NCBI GenBank assembly: GCA_039105265.1
Contig: JAPFFF010000072.1
Location: forward strand, 248,001-312,000
DNA: 64,000 nt
From: Tritrichomonas musculus
Lineage: Eukaryota > Parabasalia > Tritrichomonadida > Tritrichomonadidae
Direction: 5' to 3'
Part shown: piece after piece, positions 51,450-61,475 of the stretch
Numbering within the stretch: the first letter of the stretch is position 1
Layout: each line of letters starts with the position of its first letter
Position numbers and translations under genes: made by a program
Notes under the pieces: generated by a model
Seen by the model: only the letters and a program-made list of their open reading frames with translations
Database searches by the model: none
Told to the model about the DNA's origin: nothing

Positions 51450-52361
51450 TTATTCTGGATAAACAACTGTTGCAATATATGTTCCTTCGAGTGGAGATGC
51501 ATCAGGAGCTGGACTTCTCACTTCAATATTGCAACTTCCGCCTCTGATATCCGCAAGAAGATGCAAGTTCGCCAATGCGACTCCGATATCCAGCGGCGAG
51601 AAGCTGCTCATTCTTGCATCAAAAAGGTGCACTTCATTTCCACACAGCACAAAGCGCCACGGCTGTCTGTCGCCTGCAGAAGGTCCCGAACGAAGCGACG
51701 TAACGAAATCTGCGAAGAAAGGCGGATAATTCTCCACTTTTTCTGTAGAACAGATATCTGCTTCTGTAATGGCCTTCTTTTTATCACTATCGTAAAAAAG
51801 TTGCTCAAAAGGAAGCCTCTGTCCTGGCTTTGGCGCAACTCCTATCATTTTCACCATCTTCAATGCGAAATGTGGAGTATCACTTTCAATTCCATATGCA
51901 ATTGAACAGGGAACTTTGAAACCTGGAAATCTTCGCTCTGCTTCTTTTTCATCGTAAGTTCCGGCAAGCCAGACAGAATCGATATGATTTTGGGTTAATT
52001 TCATTGCAAGATGCTGACCTTTGTAAGCAATGTCTATTTTTTGTTGTTGTTCGAGTGTCAATAATTGCTGCTTTTGATTTTCTTCTGGCTGGCTTTGATC
52101 GGTATTAATAGGAATCTTGAGAACAATATGTCCTGCTTCGTTCGATACCATGAAAAAACGTGCCAATCCTGGTCCTGTTATATCAAGTTCAACTCCTGGT
52201 GAATGAAATGGAGTATCGAGATGATTTGCTTCGATAATGCACTGTGAAATAAAATCTAACTGGCGTTGTGTTAAATTTTGACCTTGAAATGTACGGGCTG
52301 AATGCCTTTTTTTGAATGCCTCTAAAAGATCAAGAGGTTTATCGTTATTTTGTTGGGACAT
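51450..52361 (-). CDS. Nitroreductase-family flavoprotein (TM1586-type)
   Basis: 303 residues from the ATG at 52359-52361. Nitroreductase features are KKRHSARTFQG near the N-terminus (FMN phosphate contact), VTSLRSGPSAGDRQPWRFVL at about residues 217-236 and DIGVALANLHLLAD near residue 263. Two half-domains in tandem fit the putative TM nitroreductase family (PF14512-like). It should bind FMN and reduce nitro or quinone substrates with NAD(P)H; trichomonads have several such enzymes, some discussed in metronidazole metabolism. The family is mainly prokaryotic, so lateral acquisition is plausible. It is divergently placed from a sugar transporter 237 bp away. Confidence 0.85.
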   Translation of the reverse strand: MSQQNNDKPLDLLEAFKKRHSARTFQGQNLTQRQLDFISQCIIEANHLDTPFHSPGVELDITGPGLARFFMVSNEAGHIVLKIPINTDQSQPEENQKQQLLTLEQQQKIDIAYKGQHLAMKLTQNHIDSVWLAGTYDEKEAERRFPGFKVPCSIAYGIESDTPHFALKMVKMIGVAPKPGQRLPFEQLFYDSDKKKAITEADICSTEKVENYPPFFADFVTSLRSGPSAGDRQPWRFVLCGNEVHLFDARMSSFSPLDIGVALANLHLLADIRGGSCNIEVRSPAPDASPLEGTYIATVVYPE

Positions 52362-52598
52362 TGAAATAATAATTATTTTGAGAGATTTATTTTTTTAAGC
52401 ATATTTTTCAATAAATTTTTTTTTTTTAATCGTAATTTGAATTCTCAAGAAATACGATAAAAAAATTGAAACAACTAAATTGAAAGGGAAACTTTTTGAA
52501 TATAATTTGTTTTGAATTTTTTGAGAGCATTTGAGATCTTTCTTTTCAATTTTACAATATGAATTAATGAATCTAACTTTTTGACAGCCAGAATAAAA
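52362..52598. promoter_or_regulatory. Divergent promoter region of nitroreductase and sugar transporter
   Basis: 237 bp between two outward-facing ATGs. It contains ACTTTTTGAA at 52491-52500 and the related ACTTTTTGAC at 52577-52586, the latter just 13 bp before the transporter ATG. TTTCAATG at the nitroreductase start fits no strong initiator. Shared regulation is possible. Confidence 0.4.
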
Positions 52599-53849
52599 AT
52601 GGGATTCTGTAGCATCAATTTTTTATACTCAATAATCCTTCTTCTTGGTTCATTTTCATTTGGATTTGTTCTATCATATCCATCTCCAGTTATTCCAGAA
52701 ATCAGGCAATTCATGAACATTAAAGAAATCGAAGCCACATTATTTAATGCTATATCATCATTATTTGCAATAGTTGGATCACTTTTATCAACATTTCTAA
52801 TCAATTCAATCGGCAAAAAATTAACGACATTCATTACATCTCTAGTTGGATGTATTTTTTGGATTTCTCTATCATTTATGACGATTGCAAACATCTGGGC
52901 AGGCATTGTTGGACGTGCAATTCTTGGAATTTTCATGGGTTCAATATCAGTTGTCATTCCATTATGTATCAATGAATTAGCACCACCAGAATACAAAGGC
53001 ATTTATGGATCACTCAGCCAATTCGGCATCACTGTTGGATGCACAGTTGTAAACTTCCTTTCATTAGCTCTCAACTGGCGTAACCTTACATATTTTGATG
53101 GTGCATTATGTGGCCTTCTTTGCATTTTAATCTGGATCATCCCAATCAAGCCAAACGAGCCCAAAAACAACAATGATAATGAGCCCAAAGAGTCAATCTT
53201 TCAAAAGAAATACGTCAAAAATTTACTCATTGGAATCGGTGCAATGTTTTTCCAACAGTTTTCAGGCGTCAATGGTGTTCTGACGAACTTGAACTCGCTC
53301 TTTGAACAGGCAGGATTGGACTTGGCACCGTCAATTGCATCTGGAATTGCTGCATCAGCCCAGGTCATCGCTGTTGTCATTGGCGGCTTCCTCATTCAAT
53401 TCCTCGGAAGAAGATTCGTGTGGGTCCTCTCTGCTGTTGGTGCTGCCGTTTCCGCTTTGATATACGGACTGACAACAAAGTTCCCAAGCTGGCCGAGCTG
53501 GATTGCAATCATCTTCATCTTCCTTTACATGCTGGCTTTCGGTGTCGGTCTCGGACCCATTCCTTGGTTCATCGTTCCTCAACTGTTCAAAGGATCAGTC
53601 AGTTCAGCTGCAACGTCGATTGCAACCGCTTTCAATTGGCTGTTTTGCTTCATCGTGGTTCTGTGCTTCCCTTACTTGAATAGCGCAATAGGAGACTTTG
53701 CAAGCATGCTGATATTCATGGCCATTTGCATCCTCGGCGCTGTGTTTGGATGGTTTTTGATGAATGTCGGAAGCGACGATAAATCGGTCGATGACGATTC
53801 TGATGATTTGACAACAGAAGCCGAAAATGAATTGCCACCTGAAATCTGA
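52599..53849 (+). CDS. MFS sugar transporter (sugar porter family)
   Basis: 416 residues from ATG 52599; six earlier codons would require TTG. About 12 hydrophobic segments are visible. Sugar-porter signatures are PLCINELAPPEYKG (after TM4, cf. PLYxSEIAPxxxRG), QQFSGVNGV (TM7, cf. QQxSGIN), FLGRR (loop 8-9) and GLGPIPWFIVPQLF (TM10, cf. GPIPWFxxxExF). The final acidic tail is cytoplasmic. It should facilitate hexose uptake at the plasma membrane. The second half has a higher GC content than neighbouring genes. Confidence 0.92.
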   Translation: MGFCSINFLYSIILLLGSFSFGFVLSYPSPVIPEIRQFMNIKEIEATLFNAISSLFAIVGSLLSTFLINSIGKKLTTFITSLVGCIFWISLSFMTIANIWAGIVGRAILGIFMGSISVVIPLCINELAPPEYKGIYGSLSQFGITVGCTVVNFLSLALNWRNLTYFDGALCGLLCILIWIIPIKPNEPKNNNDNEPKESIFQKKYVKNLLIGIGAMFFQQFSGVNGVLTNLNSLFEQAGLDLAPSIASGIAASAQVIAVVIGGFLIQFLGRRFVWVLSAVGAAVSALIYGLTTKFPSWPSWIAIIFIFLYMLAFGVGLGPIPWFIVPQLFKGSVSSAATSIATAFNWLFCFIVVLCFPYLNSAIGDFASMLIFMAICILGAVFGWFLMNVGSDDKSVDDDSDDLTTEAENELPPEI

Positions 53850-54181
53850 TTTGGATTTTTACTTGGAAAACTAGTGTACTTTTGGATATCCAAAATAATA
53901 AATAAAAAAAAAAAAATTTTAATATAATCAGAATTTGATAAAATAATAAAAATAATTACTATGGTTGCATTTGGCACGGTTTTGGCAAAAAAGCTGCCCA
54001 CCCAGGTTATTTTGCTAACCCAACGGGTAAGATCAAATTATTTGTTGATTTTATATTATTTTTAACTTTTCGTAAAAATATGTATATTTTAAATATGTGG
54101 TTTTGCATAAAAATATTAAAATAAAATTAAAATTAAAATTAAAATAGATATTTTGGAGTTTGTTTATCTATTCAATTTTTT
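53850..54181. other. 3' spacer with a GC-rich patch
   Basis: Bases ~53960-54030 (GGCACGGTTTTGGC, GCTGCCCACCCAGG) stand out from the AT-rich DNA and resemble part of the complement of 55785-55840 (GTGGGCTGCCCAC, GGGTTGCATAGG). It may be a worn TIR of a larger element; not proven. Confidence 0.3.
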
Positions 54182-54590
54182 GGGGAATCGTATTTTTCTA
54201 CGCCACTTTTTGAAAACTTTTAAACTTTTTGAATACTTTTTTATACATTTTTTATTCAATTTTTGCTAAATAATGCATAAATATTTAGTTCAAATGGCTT
54301 CCCGATTCATCCAGCAATTCAAGGAGCCTGATTCGGCTTCACGCAGCCCTATGGTGATCACTGGTGCGTATATTCCTGAAAAATTATGTAAAAATAAAAA
54401 AAAATTATATCAAAAAAAGCAAATAGTTATAATTTTAAGAGAAAATTTAAATTTACGATTTTTTTGGTTAATTTTCTTAACAGAGTAAGTTAAATTTCAC
54501 CTTAAGATGGCGGTTTTTTACTTTCCATGAATAGCTATTCACGGATAGAAAAACCATTCAAAAAGTGGCGTAGAAAAAAACGATTGTCCC
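54182..54590. mobile_element. 409-bp hairpin MITE with 8-bp target duplication
   Basis: The ends GGGGAATCGTATTTTTCTAC and the complement ending CGATTGTCCC are flanked by AATTTTTT (54174-54181 and 54591-54598). The arms carry CGCCACTTTTTGAA. A truncated, partly inverted relative lies at 3181-3346. A 72-codon frame at 54273 (MHKYLVQMASRFIQQF) is too short and inside the MITE; it is probably not a gene. Confidence 0.7.
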
Positions 54591-54639
54591 AATTTTTTCA
54601 AAGATAAATTTTGTTGTTATTTACAAATTCTATTGGGCT

Positions 54640-54802
54640 GGATACTTTTCTATGTTTTCATTCAATTTTTCAGGTAAAAAATAAAAATTTGCCCTGGGCA
54701 AAGTGGCTGGTTAGCGACGAGAGCCCATTTTTTCAATCCTTTTTAATCGGAGCTGAGCTAGCCCAAGGGGAGTTATATGATAAATTCAAAAGCTATTTTT
54801 AA
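54640..54802 (+). pseudogene. Possible coding relic
   Basis: The frame ends NLPWAKWLVSDESPFFQSFL and IGAELAQGELYDKFKSYF then stop. The composition is protein-like and unlike the AT-rich surroundings, but no domain is recognised and the upstream half is not coding-like. It may be the last exon or a remnant of a gene. Confidence 0.3.
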
Positions 54803-55362
54803 TATATTTCTTTTTAAATCATTATCTTTTCTTTAATATATGATATTAATTGATTATTGTATATAAATAAAACAAAGTTTGGAATGAATTTTTTGCAAGA
54901 TACTTCATTAAAATAATCATAAAATTAGGATAATAAAATGAAATAAATATCAATATATTTAAAAATCATATAAAATGTAAATAAAATATTAAAAAAATTA
55001 AAATAATTTTATTTTTGTTATTGAATAATTTAATAAATTAAAAAAATAAATATTTATGAATATCCTCGTTTAAAGTATATTTAATCATTATATTATTACA
55101 TATTAAAAAAGATACACATTAAAAAATCTAATATATAAATATATTGTTTAAAATAATTAAGAAAAGATATAATATTTAAAAAAGATATTTTAATTAACAG
55201 AATTCACAAAGGGCACATTACCGTTTTTTTTAGTTCAAATCATAATGAAAATGATGAAAATGGTGAATTATTAGATTCAAATGCAACTACATTCCACAAC
55301 TAGCAATCTAATTCAGAACAAATATCATCATTTTCATAATTTGGAAGTATTGATATATATTA
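54803..55362. other. AT-rich spacer
   Basis: No gene or repeat recognised. Confidence 0.5.
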
Positions 55363-55672
55363 GACCTTTTTATAAAAAGAAATTTTTTTTGCGATAAAGT
55401 ATACTTATTAGCGATAATGATCACTTTTTCATAAAAATGAACTTTTTCACAAAAACGCAAAGCAATTAGAATTATTATTTAAAACCAATGTTATATGATT
55501 CTAGACAAGCATATAATATATTTTAGTTGTTATAAATTATGTTTTATCAGTTTATTTTTAAGATATATAGATTAATTTGTTTAAGTGAAAAAGTTCTTTT
55601 TTTATGAAAAAGTAGACATTATCGCTAAAAAGTATACTTTATCGCAAAAAAAATTTTTTTTATAAAAAGGTC
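55363..55672. mobile_element. 310-bp MITE with ~88-bp arms, TA target
   Basis: The terminal arm GACCTTTTTATAAAAAG...TTTGCGATAAAGTATACTT is repeated in inverse at the right end, with few mismatches over ~88 bp, and TA flanks both ends. The word AGCGATAATG occurs in each arm. Non-coding. Confidence 0.8.
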
Positions 55673-56568
55673 TATTCTATGCTTTTATTCAATGCCAAAA
55701 AGTTCACACTTTAAGGACGTCCTTAAAAAGTGGCCTTTACAGGCCAAATTGATCACATCACTTCATCATAATTTTTGAAGCTCAATTGCCATGTGGGCTG
55801 CCCACTTCTTCAATTTTTTGACCCTATGCAACCCTAATAATTACATATATTCTTTTTAAGTTTTTTTAACTTGAATCTTTTCAATTTAATTATTCATTCT
55901 GCATCCAAGAACTCTCAAATTATTTTCAATTTCTTGATATTATTTTTTTTTTTTTTTTTTTAATGATTTTTTTGGTCAGATTTTGAACCAAATCTCCTCC
56001 AAAAAGAAGTTTTGCAGAATAGTCTTTCACCTTTGATAATTGTTGGCAATTCTTTACAATTTTAGATAATAAATTCAATTACTTATAAAGAATTTGAAAG
56101 GTTTACACCAAATGTAGAAAGCTTTTAGTACCCAATACTGGATATTAATTATTATATTCTATTAATTTTTTATACAATTGAATGTGTTCTTCATTTTGAT
56201 CGTTTTTTTAAAAAATATTTGAATATTCATTTTATCCCTTTCGGCCGTATGCCGAAATTGAAGATTTTTTTATGTAAAGTATTCAAAAAGTTGCACTTTT
56301 GCCGTGTGCCGTAGAAATTTTGTAAAATAAACTATTCAATGAACGACCAAATAGCCGTATTTTACAAAACCGCCGAAGGGCTACATTCATTTTGGGATAA
56401 AAAATTCATTTCTATGAAAATATATTTATAAATAGTAGAACATTCTGTGAGGTTCATAAATTGATTTATCATATGATTACTTTATATTTTGAATTAAAAA
56501 AATGAAATTAAATTTTGAGAGTTTATAAGCTCTTCCAAAATTTTATTTTGAGGAATGAAATAAAAAAA
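55673..56568. other. Spacer with an imperfect GC-containing inverted repeat
   Basis: TCATTTTATCCCTTTCGGC (about 56230) and the complement-like CCGCCGAAGGGCTACATTC...GGGATAAAA (about 56370-56402) form an imperfect inverted pair ~170 bp apart, probably a worn MITE. No gene. Confidence 0.35.
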
Positions 56569-56645
56569 TGGTTCAACTAGGTCTCGAACTCTAAACCTTT
56601 ACTTTATCAGAACAAAGATTGCCCTACTGAGCTATGTATCTTTTG
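56569..56645 (-). pseudogene. tRNA-like relic
   Basis: The minus strand has the A box-like ATAGCTCAGTAGGGC, a B box-like GAGTTCGAGACC and a 3' end GAACCA followed by a T-run. However the acceptor arms do not pair and the anticodon arm is irregular (loop TTCTGAT). It is a decayed tRNA or tRNA-derived repeat, not a working gene. Confidence 0.45.
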
Positions 56646-56773
56646 AATTCATTCAAAAATATTTATATAATTATTTTATAACAAATAAAATATTTTGACA
56701 ATTTTTTTGAATTATATAAACTTTTTCAATATATTTATAAAAAATTACTTTTTTTTTTTCCCTCTTTGCAAAT

Positions 56774-57943
56774 ATGGAAAGCTATATCGCTGATAAGAAA
56801 AAACTTTACGCTGAAATTCTCGAATTTCTTGAAAATTCAGATGAGAATTTCGACTACACAACGATTGAAGAATGTTTTGAAAGATCATCTCCAAATCTCA
56901 AGCAGAAAGACAAAGATGGAGCTTTTGAAGACATGAAAGACTTTTTGCGAATTATAAAAAATATCAGTGACGAACACCACCGTGATACAACTTTCATCGC
57001 CAGAACTAAACAACTTCTTCTTCACTATAAAGGCCAAATCAAACAGACCTTGTCAAATGAGGAAATCTTCTATATTTTTGAAGACAACAAATTACTCGTT
57101 CATTTTCTATTGTCGAATGATGTCATAAGACTAACAGACAATATTTGTGAATCGATGATGACTAAATACGAAGCTAACGGTAACCGTTACTGCCACTTTT
57201 TCTATCCCGAGCTCGAAGAATTTTTAGGAGAAGAGAAAATGAAAACGGTTAAAAACGAACTTTTAAATAAGTCATCAAATATTTTTGACAACTATGATTT
57301 GAAACGCGAAGAAGGCGAGAATGACTCGCACATTTGCTCAATGATACGAAATGATTCAGTTGAAGAATTCGTTTCATATGTGACTCGGAGTAACTGTTCA
57401 CTTTCAAGCCAAATTGCACCATCAATTTTTGAGACCAATTCATTCTTACTCGAACGAAAAGATACGACTCTGATTGAATATTCAGCTTTCTTTGGATCGA
57501 TTCAAATTTTTCAATATTTGATGATGAGTGAAGTTGAATTGAGAGCATCGCTGTGGCTTTATGCGATTCATTCAAAAAATGCATCATTGATTCATATTCT
57601 TGAAACAAAGGAGGTTTGTCCACCAAAATTTGATAACAAAAATGAAGAAGAATTAAATGAAGCAAATAACGAATATTTGAGATGCCTTACTGAATCAATT
57701 AAATGCCATCACAATGATTTCGCTGACTACATTCAAAATAATTTTCTGTTTCAAGAAGAAAAAGATCCAAAACGAAACGAAACGATTACATGTAATTGCA
57801 TAAAATACCATAATTACTATTATTTAGAGACAGAAACCATCAAAGAGCATGGATTCTTCTATTTGGACCTCTATAAATATAACGAACTTTTCAACCTTTT
57901 ATTGAAAGAGAAAGAAGAAGGAATCAAAATGAAAATTATTTAA
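56774..57943 (+). CDS. DUF3447/ankyrin-type protein, copy 2
   Basis: 389 residues from ATG 56774. It is nearly identical to the minus-strand copy at 12344-13513 (nine residue differences counted), including ~90 bp of upstream DNA. The same DUF3447 tail KCHHNDFADYIQNNFL and the same stop position before the BspA frame are present. The shared stop shows that any loss of fusion between the two frames predates the duplication. Likely cytosolic; function unknown. Confidence 0.78.
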   Translation: MESYIADKKKLYAEILEFLENSDENFDYTTIEECFERSSPNLKQKDKDGAFEDMKDFLRIIKNISDEHHRDTTFIARTKQLLLHYKGQIKQTLSNEEIFYIFEDNKLLVHFLLSNDVIRLTDNICESMMTKYEANGNRYCHFFYPELEEFLGEEKMKTVKNELLNKSSNIFDNYDLKREEGENDSHICSMIRNDSVEEFVSYVTRSNCSLSSQIAPSIFETNSFLLERKDTTLIEYSAFFGSIQIFQYLMMSEVELRASLWLYAIHSKNASLIHILETKEVCPPKFDNKNEEELNEANNEYLRCLTESIKCHHNDFADYIQNNFLFQEEKDPKRNETITCNCIKYHNYYYLETETIKEHGFFYLDLYKYNELFNLLLKEKEEGIKMKII

Positions 57944-58040
57944 ATCACAAATATTTTGATGAAGAACTGATTTCAGCGACCACAATTCAATAAGATAACA
58001 TCATAAAACATTTTAATTGTGTTCGATAAGTGTATATTTT

Positions 58041-59273
58041 ATGATATTTCAAATATTGAATATTTTTATAACATTCATCGACATCAATTTTTTTCAATGT
58101 TTCATATTTTTTTTTTATAAGACAGCATTACAAAAAGCGGCCAGTCAAAATGACGTTGAAGTTATTTATTTTTTATTATTAAAAGAAAAAGAAATACCCA
58201 AACATCTTTTCAATGGAAATACCAATTTAACACAAATATCAATTCCATCATCTGTAACTTCAATTGGATTTTCTGCTTTCTATGTATGTTCATCATTAAC
58301 ACAAATATCAATTCCATCATCTGTAACTTCAATTGGAGATTCTGCTTTCTATGTATGTTCATCATTAACACAAATATCAATTCCATCATCTGTAACTTCA
58401 ATTGGAAATTATGCTTTCTATGTATGTTCATCATTAACACAAATATCAATTCCATCATCTGTGACTTCAATTGGAGATCATGCTTTCTGTCGATGTTCAT
58501 CATTAACACAAATATCAATTCAATCATCTGTAATTTCAATTGGAGATCATGCTTTTTGTGGATGTTCATCATTAACACAAATATCAATTCCATCATCTGT
58601 AACTTCAATTGGAGATCATGCTTTCAGAGAATGTTCATCATTAACACAAATATCAATTCCATCATCTGTAACTTCAATTGGAGATTCTGTTTTCTATAGA
58701 TGTTCATCATTAACACAAATATCAATTCCATCATCTGTAACTTCAATTGGATATTCTGCTTTTTGTGGATGTTCATCATTAACACAAATATCAATTCCAT
58801 CATCTGTGACTTCGATTGGATATTCTGCTTTCAGAGAATGTTCATCATTAACACAAATATCAATTCCATCATCTGTAACTTCAATTGGAGATCATGCTTT
58901 CAGAGAATGTTCATCATTAACACAAATATCAATTCCATCATCTGTAACTTCAATTGGAGATTCTGTTTTCTATAGATGTTCATCATTAACACAAATATCA
59001 ATTCCATCATCTGTAACTTCAATTGGATATTCTGCTTTTTGTGGATGTTCATCATTAACACAAATATCAATTCCATCATATGTAACTTCAATTGGATATT
59101 CTGCTTTTTGTGGATGTTCATCATTAACACAAATATCAATTCCATCATATGTAACTTCAATTGGAGATTGTGCTTTCAGAGAATGTTCATCATTAACACA
59201 AATATCAATTCCATCATTTATTGATCTAAGAAATCTCTCGATACCATCAATAGCAAAAGTCACAACATATTAA
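58041..59273 (+). CDS. Ankyrin-BspA LRR protein, copy 2
   Basis: 410 residues from ATG 58041 (MIFQILNIFITF). A hydrophobic N-terminal ~35 residues, created by the length of a T-run, precedes one ankyrin half-repeat (TALQKAASQNDVEVIYFLLL) and 14 BspA/LRR_5 units of 23 residues. The protein ends SIAKVTTY. Units 6-8 and 10-12 carry the same order of variable residues (DHAFREC, DSVFYRC, YSAFCGC), evidence of block duplication. The hydrophobic start could act as a signal anchor, or be accidental and the frame a 3' part of the DUF3447 gene. Copy 1 has no ATG here because its T-run is two bases shorter. Confidence 0.65.
   Translation: MIFQILNIFITFIDINFFQCFIFFFYKTALQKAASQNDVEVIYFLLLKEKEIPKHLFNGNTNLTQISIPSSVTSIGFSAFYVCSSLTQISIPSSVTSIGDSAFYVCSSLTQISIPSSVTSIGNYAFYVCSSLTQISIPSSVTSIGDHAFCRCSSLTQISIQSSVISIGDHAFCGCSSLTQISIPSSVTSIGDHAFRECSSLTQISIPSSVTSIGDSVFYRCSSLTQISIPSSVTSIGYSAFCGCSSLTQISIPSSVTSIGYSAFRECSSLTQISIPSSVTSIGDHAFRECSSLTQISIPSSVTSIGDSVFYRCSSLTQISIPSSVTSIGYSAFCGCSSLTQISIPSYVTSIGYSAFCGCSSLTQISIPSYVTSIGDCAFRECSSLTQISIPSFIDLRNLSIPSIAKVTTY
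58230..59210 (+). repeat. 69-bp BspA tandem array, 14 units (13 in copy 1)
   Basis: The unit contains TCATTAACACAAATATCAAT and TCCATCATCTGTAACTTC. Variation is concentrated in the ~12 bp encoding the residues after SIG. The period is a multiple of three, so both antisense frames are also open. Confidence 0.95.
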
Positions 59274-61475
59274 TTAATAAATAAAAAATAATATTATACA
59301 TTTATTCTTCATTTTATATTTTATCATTTGAAAAGATTTAGGAGAGACATAATAAAGAATGTATGAAAATTATATTTAAAGAAAATTCCAACCTAGTCCC
59401 CAATTTTTTATGTCACATATCTATTCTCAGCTATTTGCAAAATGAACAAATAGCCTCCATTTTAGTTTACTTTAAATAATTTTGCATTGTTTTCATATAT
59501 ATTTACAAGTTTAAAGTTTCTTTAGCCCTTTCAAAATGTGAAGTTTTTTTAGCCCCCAAAAATTGAAAGGAAATTTGGGAAAAAAATGTTAAAATATGGA
59601 TTTTAGCCTCCACTTTTTTGGAAACTTTTTCAATTAAAAATAATCGTAGATTAATATAAAAAAGAGCATTAAAAACAGATCAAAATAAAATATTTGCCAA
59701 ATAAATGAAAATTCACAGTGTGAACTTCATAAGGATTAAAATTAAAATTAAAACTAAAACTAAAAATCTAAAAACTTTAAAAAAATACTTGATGACAGCA
59801 TTATCAGATAGACCTTGTAAGGGGTACCCGATTTACCCATTTTCAATCGGGTCAAAAATTTTAGGTATATTTTAATCAGGGGTCGCAAATTACCGCCTAC
59901 CCAAAGCGGTTTTTGACCCGAAATTTTTAAAATTCATTTATCTCAAAATGTGGAATAAATATTTATATAAAAAAAGGTTTATTAAAAAATTTACAAGCTT
60001 TTTAATCCTTTTTAATAAAAATTTTTATTTCATTAGAATAATGCATCTGATATTTTTCTCAAAAATTGTTTTTTGAAATTATTTTCTCTATCATTCTATT
60101 TAATTATAATTTTTAATATCAGAAAACCTTTTTTTTTGAAAGTTAATTGATTTTTATTTGTATCGTATTATTTTCTGATTTTCATTGTCATTTAATTTAT
60201 TGTTTAGATAACTTATGAAAAGAGAAATAATACATAAATTTAAGTTATGTAATATTTTTTTATATTAAGCTTTGAAATCTACAAATTTTAAATAATATTA
60301 ACTATTCATTTACTTGTTTTATATTTTTTATCTTTTTTTCAACATTTATACTATGCATTTTAGTTTATTTCACTATTAATTAATGTTACTAATCACTTAT
60401 ATAATTAAAAAATTTTGGCATTTGGTTCTTTTATTTCATGTTTGAATACAATATTAAGATATATTAATAACTATTTCAGATTTTAAAAGATTATCCTGTT
60501 TTGACAAACTATTACTTGATTTTCAAATAAAAAATTCTTTTCTAAATAAAATTTGAAATATTTCATATAACAAGTCATATCATAAAATTTTATTTTCTAA
60601 AATCAAAATTCACTTTAAAAAAATGCATGAATCAATAAAAAATAAATTATAGAACATGATTTTAAAAAAAATAATCCAAAAAATACACTAGAAATAAAAG
60701 GGTCAAACGCGAACTCTTCATTTTTTTTTTGGGTAGTGACCCAAAAAAAAAAAATTTGTTGTCGGGTTAATATTTTGGGGTGACCTTTCGAAGGTTTATT
60801 ATCAGAAAAGGGAGATTATGAGAGAAATGATATAAAAGCATAAAAACATTGATTAACCATAAAAATTGCATATTATTACAGAAAAGTAATCAAGAAAGTG
60901 TTAATAATAATAAATACTAATCACTAAATTTCAAATTCACTCGAAAAATTAAAAAGGCGCAATGCATCTCATTATTTTTAAATTATTTTATTTAGAAAGA
61001 AAATACTGTTATGTCAAATAAGGTAATTTAAAATGCAAACTAAATAAGGACCAGGAGCTTCCACTTTACAAAATATATTTGAATAATTCAAATGTGGTAC
61101 TGTAAACTATTCAAAAATGATATGTGTTTTGACTCATTCAATTTTAAAATTTTAAGAAAAAAATCATTAAAATCAACTTTTTACTAAGAAAAAAATGATA
61201 AATAAAGAAATTAATGAACTACATGAAATAATGAAAGACAATTATCATATATATTTGTGATAATATATGGTCGTATATACAACTTTTTGAAATAGTTTAG
61301 ACAATAAAAAATAAATGTGTCTTTTTAGCAAGCTTAAGTTATTAAAATCAATTGATATTTTAATATATATAACCAATATTATAAATGAGTATATATCCGG
61401 ATTAAATTCTATTATTTATGTTTTCTTTCTTATGAAAATTTTTGATTATTTGCTTTTTTAAAAAAATATTTATTT
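59274..61475. other. Gene-free spacer with GC-containing patches
   Basis: Patches at 59810-59935 (GGGGTACCCGATTTACCC, CTACCCAAAGCGG) and 60700-60800 (GGGTAGTGACCC, GTCGGGTTAATATTTTGGGG) look like diverged inverted arms of one ~1-kb element. An ACTTTTTGAA word lies at 61281. No coding frame was seen. Confidence 0.35.

Noticed and set aside
51429-51905. 158-codon frame opposite the nitroreductase gene
   Set aside because: It overlaps a well-supported conserved gene on the other strand; the translation has no domain.
53960-55840. A ~1.9-kb element bounded by the GC-rich patches at 53960 and 55790
   Set aside because: The two patches match only in short pieces and no target duplication was found.
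57944-58130. An intron joining the DUF3447 and BspA frames
   Set aside because: No GTAYGT donor or ACTAAC-type branch/acceptor motif known from trichomonads was seen, so it is left as an open question and not annotated.
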